Shown here: positions 54,856 through 62,263 of the stretch, piece by piece
Numbering within the stretch: the first letter of the stretch is position 1
Layout of the letters: each line of letters begins with the position of its first letter
Source: Brevibacterium sp. UMB1308A
Lineage (GTDB): Bacteria > Actinomycetota > Actinomycetes > Actinomycetales > Brevibacteriaceae
Length of the DNA: 64,000 nt
Direction: 5' to 3'
Assembly: GCF_030230605.1 (NCBI RefSeq)
Contig: NZ_JASPDO010000008.1
Location: 1 to 64,000, forward strand
Made by a program: the position numbers and the translations under genes
Notes under the pieces: generated by a model
Databases searched by the model: none
Told to the model about the DNA's origin: nothing
The model's input: only the letters and a program-made list of their open reading frames with translations

Positions 54856-55953
54856 ATGACTGAATCGCCCCTGTCTCCATTCGACGCAGTAGTTCTCATG
54901 TCTTTCGGAGGCCCCGAAGGCCCTGACGACGTGGTCCCGTTTCTGAAGAACGTCACCGCCGGTCGCGGAATTCCAGAAGAACGTCTCAAGGAAGTGGGCG
55001 AACACTATTACATGTTCGACGGGGTCTCACCCATCAACGAACAGAACATTGCGCTTTTGCAGCAGCTCGAAGGAGAGCTGGAGCGTCGTAGCATAACCAC
55101 GCCTATCCTGTGGGGTAACCGCAATTGGGACCCGTTCCTCACTGACGTGATCCGCGACCACCACGAACGCACAGGTGCCACGAAGTACTTGGCGATTACG
55201 ACCTCGGCCTACTCTTCCTATTCTTCTTGCCGGCAGTATAGGGAAGACTTTGGGGCAACCGTAGAAACCCTCAAGGGCGAAGGTATTGACGTGACCATTA
55301 ACAAGGTGCGTCAGTACTACAACCACCCAGGATTCGTGAACGCGCAAGTGCAGATCATGCGGCACGCGCTGGTTGACTTCGAAGCGAAAGTGGGCGAACT
55401 CGACCCGCAGAAGCACCGCATTCTGTACGTCACCCACTCGATTCCCACGACGATGCAAGAGGCGTCCGAGGTGGCAACCGCTGGGTACGCAGACCAGCAC
55501 CTGCAGCTGATGAACGCAATCGATCAGCAGTTAGACGACTCGCTTCCGCACGAACTTGTGTTCTGCTCCAGGTCAGGGCCTCCGCAGATTCCGTGGCTCG
55601 AACCAGATGTGAACGACCGGATGGAAAAGCTCGCTTCGCAGGGAATCACCGGGGTGATTGTGGCGCCAATCGGGTTCGTATCAGACCACATGGAAGTGAA
55701 GTTCGACCTCGATGTCGAAGCCGCTGAAACAGCTGAACGTGTGGGCTTGGACTATGTGCGGGCTGCAACGGTTGGAACCAACCCGGCCTTTGTCATGGGC
55801 CTTGTGGACTTGCTTGAAGAGAAAGCCGCTCAGGTTCGTGGTGAAGAGCCTGAACAGCCGGCACTCACCCCAGAAGGTCCGGTCGACGGATGTACTTTGG
55901 CTCAGTCAGGTCAGTGCTGTAAGGGCAGAACTGACAAGCCAGTCATGCCATAA
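54856..55953 (+). CDS. cpfC: Coproporphyrin III ferrochelatase
   Basis: Inserts iron into coproporphyrin III in the haem pathway used by actinobacteria; 365 aa (also called hemH). The start VVLMSFGGPEGPDDVVPFL, the SAYSSYSSCRQYREDF segment and VTHSIPTTM with the active histidine fit the family. A C-terminal extension carries DGCTLAQSGQCCKG. Together with the cysteine in SSCRQY, these can supply the four ligands of the [2Fe-2S] cluster known in actinobacterial enzymes. It would feed haem to the cytochrome bd encoded just upstream. Confidence 0.94.
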   Translation: MTESPLSPFDAVVLMSFGGPEGPDDVVPFLKNVTAGRGIPEERLKEVGEHYYMFDGVSPINEQNIALLQQLEGELERRSITTPILWGNRNWDPFLTDVIRDHHERTGATKYLAITTSAYSSYSSCRQYREDFGATVETLKGEGIDVTINKVRQYYNHPGFVNAQVQIMRHALVDFEAKVGELDPQKHRILYVTHSIPTTMQEASEVATAGYADQHLQLMNAIDQQLDDSLPHELVFCSRSGPPQIPWLEPDVNDRMEKLASQGITGVIVAPIGFVSDHMEVKFDLDVEAAETAERVGLDYVRAATVGTNPAFVMGLVDLLEEKAAQVRGEEPEQPALTPEGPVDGCTLAQSGQCCKGRTDKPVMP

Positions 55954-55967
55954 AGCGCGGTGGGGGA

Positions 55968-56189
55968 TTAGGGTTCTTTGTTAATAACGGGGAGCTGGCC
56001 AGTTTCGGTGGCAATAACCTGTCTGATCTCCGAGGTGTCGAGGTCGTGCTCGCGGGCGATCAACTCGATGTTGCGGAGTTCGTCAATGAGCTGTTCTGCG
56101 AGGAACTCGTTATCGTTTTCGCGAGCCTCGTTGATTTTCTCCCGCAACAGATCAGCTTTGCGGTCGATCTCGTCGGTAAATTCGCTCAT
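55968..56189 (-). CDS. Small helical hypothetical protein
   Basis: Protein of 73 aa starting at the ATG at 56189, which has GAGGGGAA 5 to 6 bases upstream on its strand. It is highly charged and almost entirely helical (for example FTDEIDRKADLLREKINEAR), probably a short coiled coil, with no cysteine or membrane segment. I do not recognise a family. Convergent with the ferrochelatase gene, with 14 bases between stops. The longer frame upstream lacks a good start. Confidence 0.6.
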   Translation of the reverse strand: MSEFTDEIDRKADLLREKINEARENDNEFLAEQLIDELRNIELIAREHDLDTSEIRQVIATETGQLPVINKEP

Positions 56190-56302
56190 GCGTTTCCCCT
56201 CTGCATCAGTGCGTGACTGCGTCTGCGTTATGTAGACAACGTACATGACGAACAGTACCCGTGCCGTCACAGGGTGTCTTTTTATCGCAGAAAGACCAGT
56301 TA

Positions 56303-56331
56303 TTGACGTGAGTTCATCTACTGTTTACTCT
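56303..56331 (+). promoter_or_regulatory. Promoter upstream of the DUF4193 gene
   Basis: TTGACG (56303-56308), 17-base spacer, TACTCT (56326-56331): a good vegetative promoter. Transcription from here gives a leader of about 120 bases before the ATG at 56461, which is long for a gene of 300 bases. The 271-base gap around it also holds ATGTA/TACAT arms near 56230-56246; I see no other gene in it. Confidence 0.5.
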
Positions 56332-56460
56332 TATGCGGTAAATCACATGCACAGTCGCTTCTGGATTCTTGCCAAAAGCTACTTGAGAATGCAAAATGCT
56401 TTAGACATTGCGCAAACCATGTGTGCATCTGACACTTTTACAGGAGTGTGATTAGGGTTC

Positions 56461-56763
56461 ATGGCCACCGACTACGACGTTCCACGTAAACAGGACGAGG
56501 ATCTTTCGAGCGATTCGATCGAGGAACTGAAGGCCCAACGCAATCAGCAGCAGGCAAGTCAGGTTGATGAGGACGAAACTGCGGCTGCCGAAGGCTTCGA
56601 ACTTCCTGGTGCAGACCTCTCCAACGAAGAACTGTCGGTGCGCGTTTTGCCTAAACAGAACGACGAATTCACCTGCACAGAGTGCTTCCTGGTTCGTCAC
56701 CGTTCACAGATGTCCGACGAATCAGAAGAAGGTAGCCCAGTCTGCACAGACTGCGCTGACTAG
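56461..56763 (+). CDS. DUF4193 zinc-ribbon-like protein
   Basis: Acidic protein of 100 aa typical of DUF4193: starts MATDYDVPRKQ, has an ELKAQR helix and ends with two cysteine pairs, FTCTECFLVRHRSQ and SPVCTDCAD, probably binding zinc. This family is widespread in actinobacteria and often highly expressed, sometimes linked to RNA polymerase-associated proteins by context; its function is unknown. Confidence 0.85.
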   Translation: MATDYDVPRKQDEDLSSDSIEELKAQRNQQQASQVDEDETAAAEGFELPGADLSNEELSVRVLPKQNDEFTCTECFLVRHRSQMSDESEEGSPVCTDCAD

Positions 56764-56781
56764 TAGCTGACCAGCGGGTGT

Positions 56782-57231
56782 TTAACCCTGCTGGGTGAGT
56801 ACCCGAGCGAGTTCGTCTGGATTGTTCGTCGACACAATCCAATAGGGCGTGGGATCGTTCGGGTCCTCAATGTCGACTTTCACAACGTCTTTAGCCCACG
56901 GGCGGGTGACCAGGAATGCCCGCGCGTCGAGCTTTTGACCACGTGCCTTAAACGCGTCCTCGCCCTTCAGCGGTGTTGCCTCGGTGATAAATGACCGCTC
57001 AATATGAGCGGGGCCAGCGAACAACACGTCCTGTGTCACCGTCACGCGAGGGATAAGCGAACGCAGGGTTAAAGCGACCGCGATGAAAACGACAATCGGG
57101 ACGATAATCCCTGCGATCCAGGACAGCGGGATCACCATAAGCGACGTCATCGCGGAGAGAACGAGCGCAACAACCCACCACCAGATCGATGGCGTGACGC
57201 GTTCGGAATAAAGCGAAGAAGGTGCAGTCAT
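56782..57231 (-). CDS. DUF3093 membrane protein
   Basis: Protein of 149 aa. It begins LYSERVTPSIWWWVVALV, a hallmark of DUF3093, followed by two closely spaced helices (about 16-56). The soluble C-terminal part has FLVTRPWAKDVVKVDIEDPNDPTPYWIVSTNNPDEL. DUF3093 is regularly found beside dut in actinobacteria, as here; its role is unknown. Confidence 0.88.
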   Translation of the reverse strand: MTAPSSLYSERVTPSIWWWVVALVLSAMTSLMVIPLSWIAGIIVPIVVFIAVALTLRSLIPRVTVTQDVLFAGPAHIERSFITEATPLKGEDAFKARGQKLDARAFLVTRPWAKDVVKVDIEDPNDPTPYWIVSTNNPDELARVLTQQG

Positions 57232-57299
57232 AGGGGCTATTCTTTCACGTCCCCTACGTTTCTTTTGTCGCCGGGCTTTTATTACGATTCCTAGATCGA

Positions 57300-57305
57300 T
57301 AGAGT
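57300..57305 (+). promoter_or_regulatory. -10 element of dut, probably leaderless
   Basis: TAGAGT followed by 7 bases and the GTG start at 57313. Confidence 0.5.
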
Positions 57306-57312
57306 CAAGGGC

Positions 57313-57753
57313 GTGGAAATCTTACCCATTCAACTCATGCGCGTACATGAAAGCGCCCAGGTCCCCACATATGGTCATCCGGGGGACGCCGGTGCGGACC
57401 TGCGCGCACGTATCGATGTGACGGTCCAACCCTTTGAACGCGTTACCGTTCCCACGGGCATTGCGCTAGCGATCCCCATGGGGTATGTGGGGCTTGTGCA
57501 CCCGCGATCGGGATTGAGCACCAAACACGGCCTCACGGTTGTCAACGCTCCGGGCACGATCGACGCGGGCTACCGTGGGGAAATCAAGGTGGCGCTCATC
57601 AACCTGGACCCGCACGAGCCAGTGGAAATCTCGGCAGGCGACAGGATCGCCCAACTTCTCATTCAAAAGGTTGAACGTGCAGACTTTGAAATTGTCGATT
57701 CACTCGACGAAACCAGGCGCGGTGACGCTGGGTTTGGATCAACGGGAAAGTAG
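57313..57753 (+). CDS. dut: dUTP diphosphatase
   Basis: Trimeric dUTPase of 146 aa that keeps uracil out of DNA. All five motifs can be read: [54 protein letters not shown] and the C-terminal [11 protein letters not shown]. Followed after five bases by the DUF3710 gene, a conserved actinobacterial pair. Confidence 0.96.
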   Translation: MEILPIQLMRVHESAQVPTYGHPGDAGADLRARIDVTVQPFERVTVPTGIALAIPMGYVGLVHPRSGLSTKHGLTVVNAPGTIDAGYRGEIKVALINLDPHEPVEISAGDRIAQLLIQKVERADFEIVDSLDETRRGDAGFGSTGK

Positions 57754-57758
57754 ACACC

Positions 57759-58577
57759 ATGGGATTGTTTAGTAGTTTTTTTGGTCGTAAGGACAAGGCA
57801 GAGGACATTGTTGACGACGTCGACGATGTCGAAGAAGTCGAAGATGTCGACAACGAGCCAGAAGACGACGACCGTGCGGACGAAGAGTCACGTGAGAGCG
57901 ACGTCGCTGAGAACAACGATGATGACGTTGATGATGAACCGCAAAAAGAAGCGCCTCGGGACCGTGTAAAGAACGGCCCCTGGGACGAATCTGAAGACGC
58001 GGGGGAAGCTAACCGGATCGACCTCGGAGCCCTGCGCATTCCCGTTATCGACGGAATGCAGGTTCAGCTCGAATCGCAAGAAGAAAACGGGTCAATCCTC
58101 GCTGTGTCGCTCATCCACAAGGGCGGTGCACTGCGCGTTCAGGCAATGGCGGCTCCCAAGACCGAAGGCCTGTGGGCCCAAGTGCGCAAGCAGGTTTCAG
58201 CAAGCGTCACGGCCGCCGGCGGAACCGCGAAAGAAGTCTTCACCGACATGGGCTACGGATTGTCAGCCGTCATTCCTCATAAGATCGACGAAGACCACGT
58301 AACGGTACAGAACCACGAATACATGGGGGTTGACGGGCCACGCTGGTTTCTCATGGGAATTATCGCCCAGACTGATGGCGTGCCAGAGGAAGTTCGCACG
58401 GAACTGGTAGAGGTATTCCGGGGAATTATTGTGGACCGTGGCGACGGTCCAATGCCTCCCGGTCAGGTTCTTGAACTCACCCCACCCAATTTGCAGTCAG
58501 ACGCAGACTCAGCTGATTCCTCTGACGACGATATCGACCCGTTTGAACGCGGGCCCGAAATCGCAGAAGTGCGCTAG
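57759..58577 (+). CDS. DUF3710 protein
   Basis: Protein of 272 aa. It starts MGLFSSFFGRKDKAED, followed by a very acidic stretch of about 60 residues rich in Asp, Glu and Val. The conserved DUF3710 core begins NGPWDESEDA and includes RIDLGALRIPV, LWAQVRKQVSASVTAAGG and GPRWFLMGIIAQ. Function unknown; in mycobacteria the gene is also next to dut. The ATG is five bases after dut. Confidence 0.88.
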   Translation: MGLFSSFFGRKDKAEDIVDDVDDVEEVEDVDNEPEDDDRADEESRESDVAENNDDDVDDEPQKEAPRDRVKNGPWDESEDAGEANRIDLGALRIPVIDGMQVQLESQEENGSILAVSLIHKGGALRVQAMAAPKTEGLWAQVRKQVSASVTAAGGTAKEVFTDMGYGLSAVIPHKIDEDHVTVQNHEYMGVDGPRWFLMGIIAQTDGVPEEVRTELVEVFRGIIVDRGDGPMPPGQVLELTPPNLQSDADSADSSDDDIDPFERGPEIAEVR

Positions 58578-58588
58578 AGGCGGTTACG

Positions 58589-58882
58589 CTGAACACAATC
58601 TCGAACTTCGCGGACGTTAAAGCCCGCGATCAGTTGTGTGCTCGCGGGGTGGTGTCCTCGGTGACACGATCCACTCCGCTGGAACCACCTCGGCTAGAAA
58701 TCACCGTGTCAGACGGGCGTGCGGAACTTCACGCCGTTTTCATGGGAAGGCGTGAAGTTTCCGGCCTCACCGTGGGCCGGCCCGTCATTTTGTGCGGGTG
58801 TTTTACAACCGTTGATGGTGACTTGGTGACACTTAACCCGGAATATGAACTGCTCACCACCGTGGACAGTGCGCCGAGCTAA
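58589..58882 (+). CDS. OB-fold nucleic-acid-binding protein with unusual start
   Basis: Short OB-fold protein. The core ARGVVSSVTRSTPLEPPRLE, ELHAVFMGRREVSGLTVGRP and LVTLNPEYELL match the OB-domain protein that follows DUF3710 in many actinobacteria. The in-frame region holds no ATG or GTG between the upstream stop at 58544 and the core. The only conventional start is a TTG at 58634, which has no ribosome binding site and would clip the domain. A CTG at 58589 has AGAGG 8 bases upstream, so I propose a CTG start (97 aa). The start is uncertain. Confidence 0.65.
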   Translation: MNTISNFADVKARDQLCARGVVSSVTRSTPLEPPRLEITVSDGRAELHAVFMGRREVSGLTVGRPVILCGCFTTVDGDLVTLNPEYELLTTVDSAPS

Positions 58883-58891
58883 CCGGAACGA

Positions 58892-59545
58892 CTAGCTGAA
58901 CAGTTCACGCAAGCGCGGCTTCACCGAGGCATCGGCAAGGAAGAAGAGTTCGTCCCCATCTACCAGGGTGTCGTCTTGTTGAGGCGCGAAAGCTCTGCCC
59001 GAACGCACAACAGCAACAAGAACAGTGTCCTGGGGGAGTTCGATGTCGCCCACGCGCTTACCCAAGACCTCCGAGGCTTCGTGAAGAGTCATCTCCATGA
59101 GCGTGGTTCCAGCCTGTTGCAACGTGAGCAGCTGTACCAGGTTCCCCACCTCAACAGCTTCTTCTACCAGTGCGGTCATGAGGCGTGGCGTGGACACGGC
59201 TACGTCGACGCCCCAGTTGGAATCAAAGAGCCATTCGTTGCGCGGATTGTTCACACGACCCACCGTGCGAGGAACCCCAAATTCGGTTTTGGCGAGCAAA
59301 CTCAACACCAAGTTTGTCTTGTCATCACCCGTTGCTGCGACAACTACATCGGAATCTTCTAACTGGGCGTCAGCGAGGCCGTCTAGTTCACACGCATCCG
59401 TGTGAACCCACCTGGCATCGGGGACCAGATCACGCCGAATCGCCTGTTTGTCATTGTCAATCATGACGATGGTGTGGCCTTTGTCGATGAGTTCCCGCGC
59501 AACCGAACGTCCTACTGACCCGGCGCCTGCAATCACGACCTTCAT
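58892..59545 (-). CDS. TrkA-type potassium uptake regulator (CeoC-like)
   Basis: Protein of 217 aa with one RCK module: an N-terminal Rossmann domain (VVIAGAGSVGRSVARELIDKG) and a C-terminal RCK_C domain ending GDELFFLADASVKPRL. Together with the adjacent gene it forms the split TrkA pair known as CeoB and CeoC in mycobacteria, which gates a TrkH-type potassium transporter using NAD(H) or nucleotides. No transporter of that type is encoded in the window; the nearby APC permease may be the partner, though this is only suggested by position. Confidence 0.88.
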   Translation of the reverse strand: MKVVIAGAGSVGRSVARELIDKGHTIVMIDNDKQAIRRDLVPDARWVHTDACELDGLADAQLEDSDVVVAATGDDKTNLVLSLLAKTEFGVPRTVGRVNNPRNEWLFDSNWGVDVAVSTPRLMTALVEEAVEVGNLVQLLTLQQAGTTLMEMTLHEASEVLGKRVGDIELPQDTVLVAVVRSGRAFAPQQDDTLVDGDELFFLADASVKPRLRELFS

Positions 59546-60213
59546 CGGTTATCCCCTTCTTTGATTGGGCCGTCAAGTGAGCGGACGACGTCGTCAAGAG
59601 ACTCTGCGCGACACATCACGTGCACCAAGTCTCCGTCTTGGAGGAGGGTGTCTGGCGTGACTTCAATGCCTTCGCCCATCCGTGTGAAATACGCGACGCG
59701 AGCTTTGCTGTGGGCTTCAATTTCGCTGACGGAATGGGCCACCCAGTCGGGGTGAACATGGACCTCCGACAGCACCATGCGTCCAGATGGGTCGCGGAAT
59801 TCGTTGACTGCCCCGGATGGAATGAGCCGGCGCATCATTTGGTCAGCTGTCCACCGCACGGTTGCGACGGTGGGCACGCCTAAACGTTCAAACACTTGGG
59901 CGCGTCGCGGGTCATAAATCCTGGCGGCAACGTGTTTGACTCCGAAGGTTTCCCGGGCAACCCTGGCTGCCAGAATATTGGAGTTGTCTCCCGAGGAGAC
60001 GGCGGCGAAAGCGTATGCGTCCGAGGTGCGTGCCCGCACGAGTGTGTCGCGGTCAAAGCCAATACCGGTCACGGTTGTTCCCGTAAAGTTTTTGCCCAGC
60101 TTCACAAACGCGTCGGCGTTCTTATCGATCACCGCAACCGTGTGGCCTTTAGCATCGAGCCCGCGGGCCAGTTGGGCCCCTACGCGTCCACATCCCATGA
60201 TGACGAAGTGCAC
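59542..60213 (-). CDS. TrkA-type potassium uptake regulator (CeoB-like)
   Basis: Protein of 223 aa with the same RCK layout: FVIMGCGRVGAQLARGLDAKG, then IDKNADAFVKL and a C-terminal half ending GDLVHVMCRAESLDDVV. The GTG at 60213 has AAAGGGAG upstream and is taken as the start. It overlaps its downstream partner by four bases (ATGA), so both are made together in equal amounts. Confidence 0.88.
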   Translation of the reverse strand: MHFVIMGCGRVGAQLARGLDAKGHTVAVIDKNADAFVKLGKNFTGTTVTGIGFDRDTLVRARTSDAYAFAAVSSGDNSNILAARVARETFGVKHVAARIYDPRRAQVFERLGVPTVATVRWTADQMMRRLIPSGAVNEFRDPSGRMVLSEVHVHPDWVAHSVSEIEAHSKARVAYFTRMGEGIEVTPDTLLQDGDLVHVMCRAESLDDVVRSLDGPIKEGDNR

Positions 60214-60247
60214 GATCCAAACTCCCTTTGACGTACCATTGGTGCCC

Positions 60248-62263
60248 GTGGCAAACAATTTTGCTCTTCTTAAGCGAATGATTGTTGGGCGACCTTTCCG
60301 CAGTGATCACTTTAGACGTGAAGCTCTCCCAAAACGTTTCGCCATGCCAATTTTCGCATCAGATATGTTGTCGTCTGTTGCGTATGCGCCTGACGCGATT
60401 CTTCTAGCCTTATCCCTTTCAGGTTTTGTCGCCATGTCGACGGCCCCGTGGATCGGGATCGCAGTGGGTGTTCTCATCCTCATTTTGGTGGGAAGTTACC
60501 GACTGAATCTGAAGGCCTACCCAGGCGGGGGAGCCGACTATGATGTGGCCACTCGCAATCTGGGGAATCGTCCCGGGCGGGCAGTCGCGGCGGCCCTGTT
60601 AGTTGACTATGTCCTCACGCTGTCTGTCTCCATGGCAGTCCTCGCTAGCTATCTCGCGTCATCCTTCAACGTGCTCGAAGGCTATCTCACGCTTATCACC
60701 ACGATTGGGATCGCAGTGGTGACCTTGTTTGGCTTGCGCGGTGGACGAGCCATGCCGTTGCTCTTGGCTATTCCGACCTATCTGTTCGTGGGAGCTGTGC
60801 TTGTCACAGTGGGTTACGGGGCGATTCGGATTGCGCGTGGTGATGAGATCGAGGCCGCAACCGCCCACCTTTCGGTCGTCCCACTCGACGGTGACATGAA
60901 ATGGCACGGGGCGGTTGTCACTATCATTATTCTTCGCGCGTTTTCCTCTGGTCTGGTCGCCGTAGCGGGAATCGAAACCGTGGGAACAGCGGTTCCCAAG
61001 TTCGCGAAGCCACGTGGCGCCAACGCAGGTAACACCCTGGTGTTCGCCGGCCTTTTGAGCGCCACGATGTTGATTGGTCTCACGTGGCTGGCCACTCAAG
61101 TGGGCGTCAAATACGTAAGCGACCCGTCAACTCAGCTCTTCGAACACAGCCAGCCAGTCGGAGACACCTTCCACCAAGTGCCGGTTCTGGCGCAGTGTGC
61201 AGACGCAGTCTTTGACCACATGCCAGCAGTTGCCACGGCGATCACCCTCATCACTGCGCTTGTTCTGCTGGTCGCAGCAAACACATCCATGGAGGGGTTC
61301 CCTGGACTTGCCTCTAAACTGGCCCGCGACTCATTCTTGCCCAAACAGTTAGCTTCTCTGGGCGACCGCATGACGTTCTCTAACGGCGTGGTGGTGCTGT
61401 CGGTGAGTTCGATCGTGCTGGTTGTCCTCACAGGCGCTAACGCTGAACGGCTTATTGATATGTACCTGGTGGGAGTTTTCGCGTCCTTGGCCCTGGGACA
61501 GTGGGGCATGGTCAAGCACTGGAACAACCGGATCAGGGCGATCGTGTCGGGTCCTGTGCGCACCCGTATGATGTTCAACCGGGTCGTCAACACTGTTGGC
61601 GCGGTGACCGCTTCAGGGATCCTGGCTGTTGTCTTGGTATCCAAGTTCCTGTTAGGCGCGTGGCTAGCACTGGCTCTGATGTTCGTGGCCTATGTGGCCA
61701 TGGGGCTCATTCACCGGCACTACACCAGGGTCTCGCGGGAACTGAACGTCAACCCCAAAGACGGCAGCGTCAAGGCGCTACCACCTCGGACCCGGGCCGT
61801 GGTTGTGGTTTCCGAGATCAACAAACCGACCATGCGGGCGGTTGCTTTTGCCCGCGCTACCCGGCCCAATTTCCTCAGCGCCGTCGCCATCGCGGTTGAT
61901 GAAGACCAGGCCGCCCTGGTCCAAAAGCAGTGGGACGAACTTAAACTGCCCATCCGGCTCACCCTCTTGGATTCGCCCTACCGCGAACTCATCCGACCAG
62001 TCATGAACTACATTGCGCACATGCACGCCAAATCGCCAGACGACCTCATCACGGTGTACGTTCCGCAGTACATTGTGGGACGCTGGTGGGAACAGCTCTT
62101 GCACAACCAGGCGCTCTTGGGGCTGCGCAAACGGCTACTGTTTTTGCCCAATGTGCAGGTGGTCACCGTGCCGTGGCGGCTCAAGTCCTTTAACCGCAAC
62201 CGTGAACTGCTCATGGGTAGAGGCGGGCACGTCGATGAGCGCGTCATGAGGATGTACGAATGA
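60248..62263 (+). CDS. APC family amino acid/potassium permease
   Basis: Transporter of about 671 aa with 12 predicted helices and a soluble C-terminal domain of about 170 residues. The start resembles family members: IVGRPFRSDHFRREALPKRFAMPIFASDMLSSVAYAPDAI (part shown by LPKRFAMPIFASD). GGGADYDVATRNLG and SMEGFPGLASKLARDSFLPK follow. Such long APC proteins next to TrkA genes are common in actinobacteria, and some relatives (KimA type) carry potassium, so the neighbouring CeoB/CeoC pair could regulate it. Two GTG starts (60242, 60248) are possible; TACCAT (60234-60239) fits a leaderless start at the second. Confidence 0.82.
   Translation: MANNFALLKRMIVGRPFRSDHFRREALPKRFAMPIFASDMLSSVAYAPDAILLALSLSGFVAMSTAPWIGIAVGVLILILVGSYRLNLKAYPGGGADYDVATRNLGNRPGRAVAAALLVDYVLTLSVSMAVLASYLASSFNVLEGYLTLITTIGIAVVTLFGLRGGRAMPLLLAIPTYLFVGAVLVTVGYGAIRIARGDEIEAATAHLSVVPLDGDMKWHGAVVTIIILRAFSSGLVAVAGIETVGTAVPKFAKPRGANAGNTLVFAGLLSATMLIGLTWLATQVGVKYVSDPSTQLFEHSQPVGDTFHQVPVLAQCADAVFDHMPAVATAITLITALVLLVAANTSMEGFPGLASKLARDSFLPKQLASLGDRMTFSNGVVVLSVSSIVLVVLTGANAERLIDMYLVGVFASLALGQWGMVKHWNNRIRAIVSGPVRTRMMFNRVVNTVGAVTASGILAVVLVSKFLLGAWLALALMFVAYVAMGLIHRHYTRVSRELNVNPKDGSVKALPPRTRAVVVVSEINKPTMRAVAFARATRPNFLSAVAIAVDEDQAALVQKQWDELKLPIRLTLLDSPYRELIRPVMNYIAHMHAKSPDDLITVYVPQYIVGRWWEQLLHNQALLGLRKRLLFLPNVQVVTVPWRLKSFNRNRELLMGRGGHVDERVMRMYE

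Noticed and set aside
59936..60241. N-terminal extension of the permease frame
   Set aside because: It would overlap the divergent TrkA-type gene by about 280 bases and does not resemble permease N-termini.
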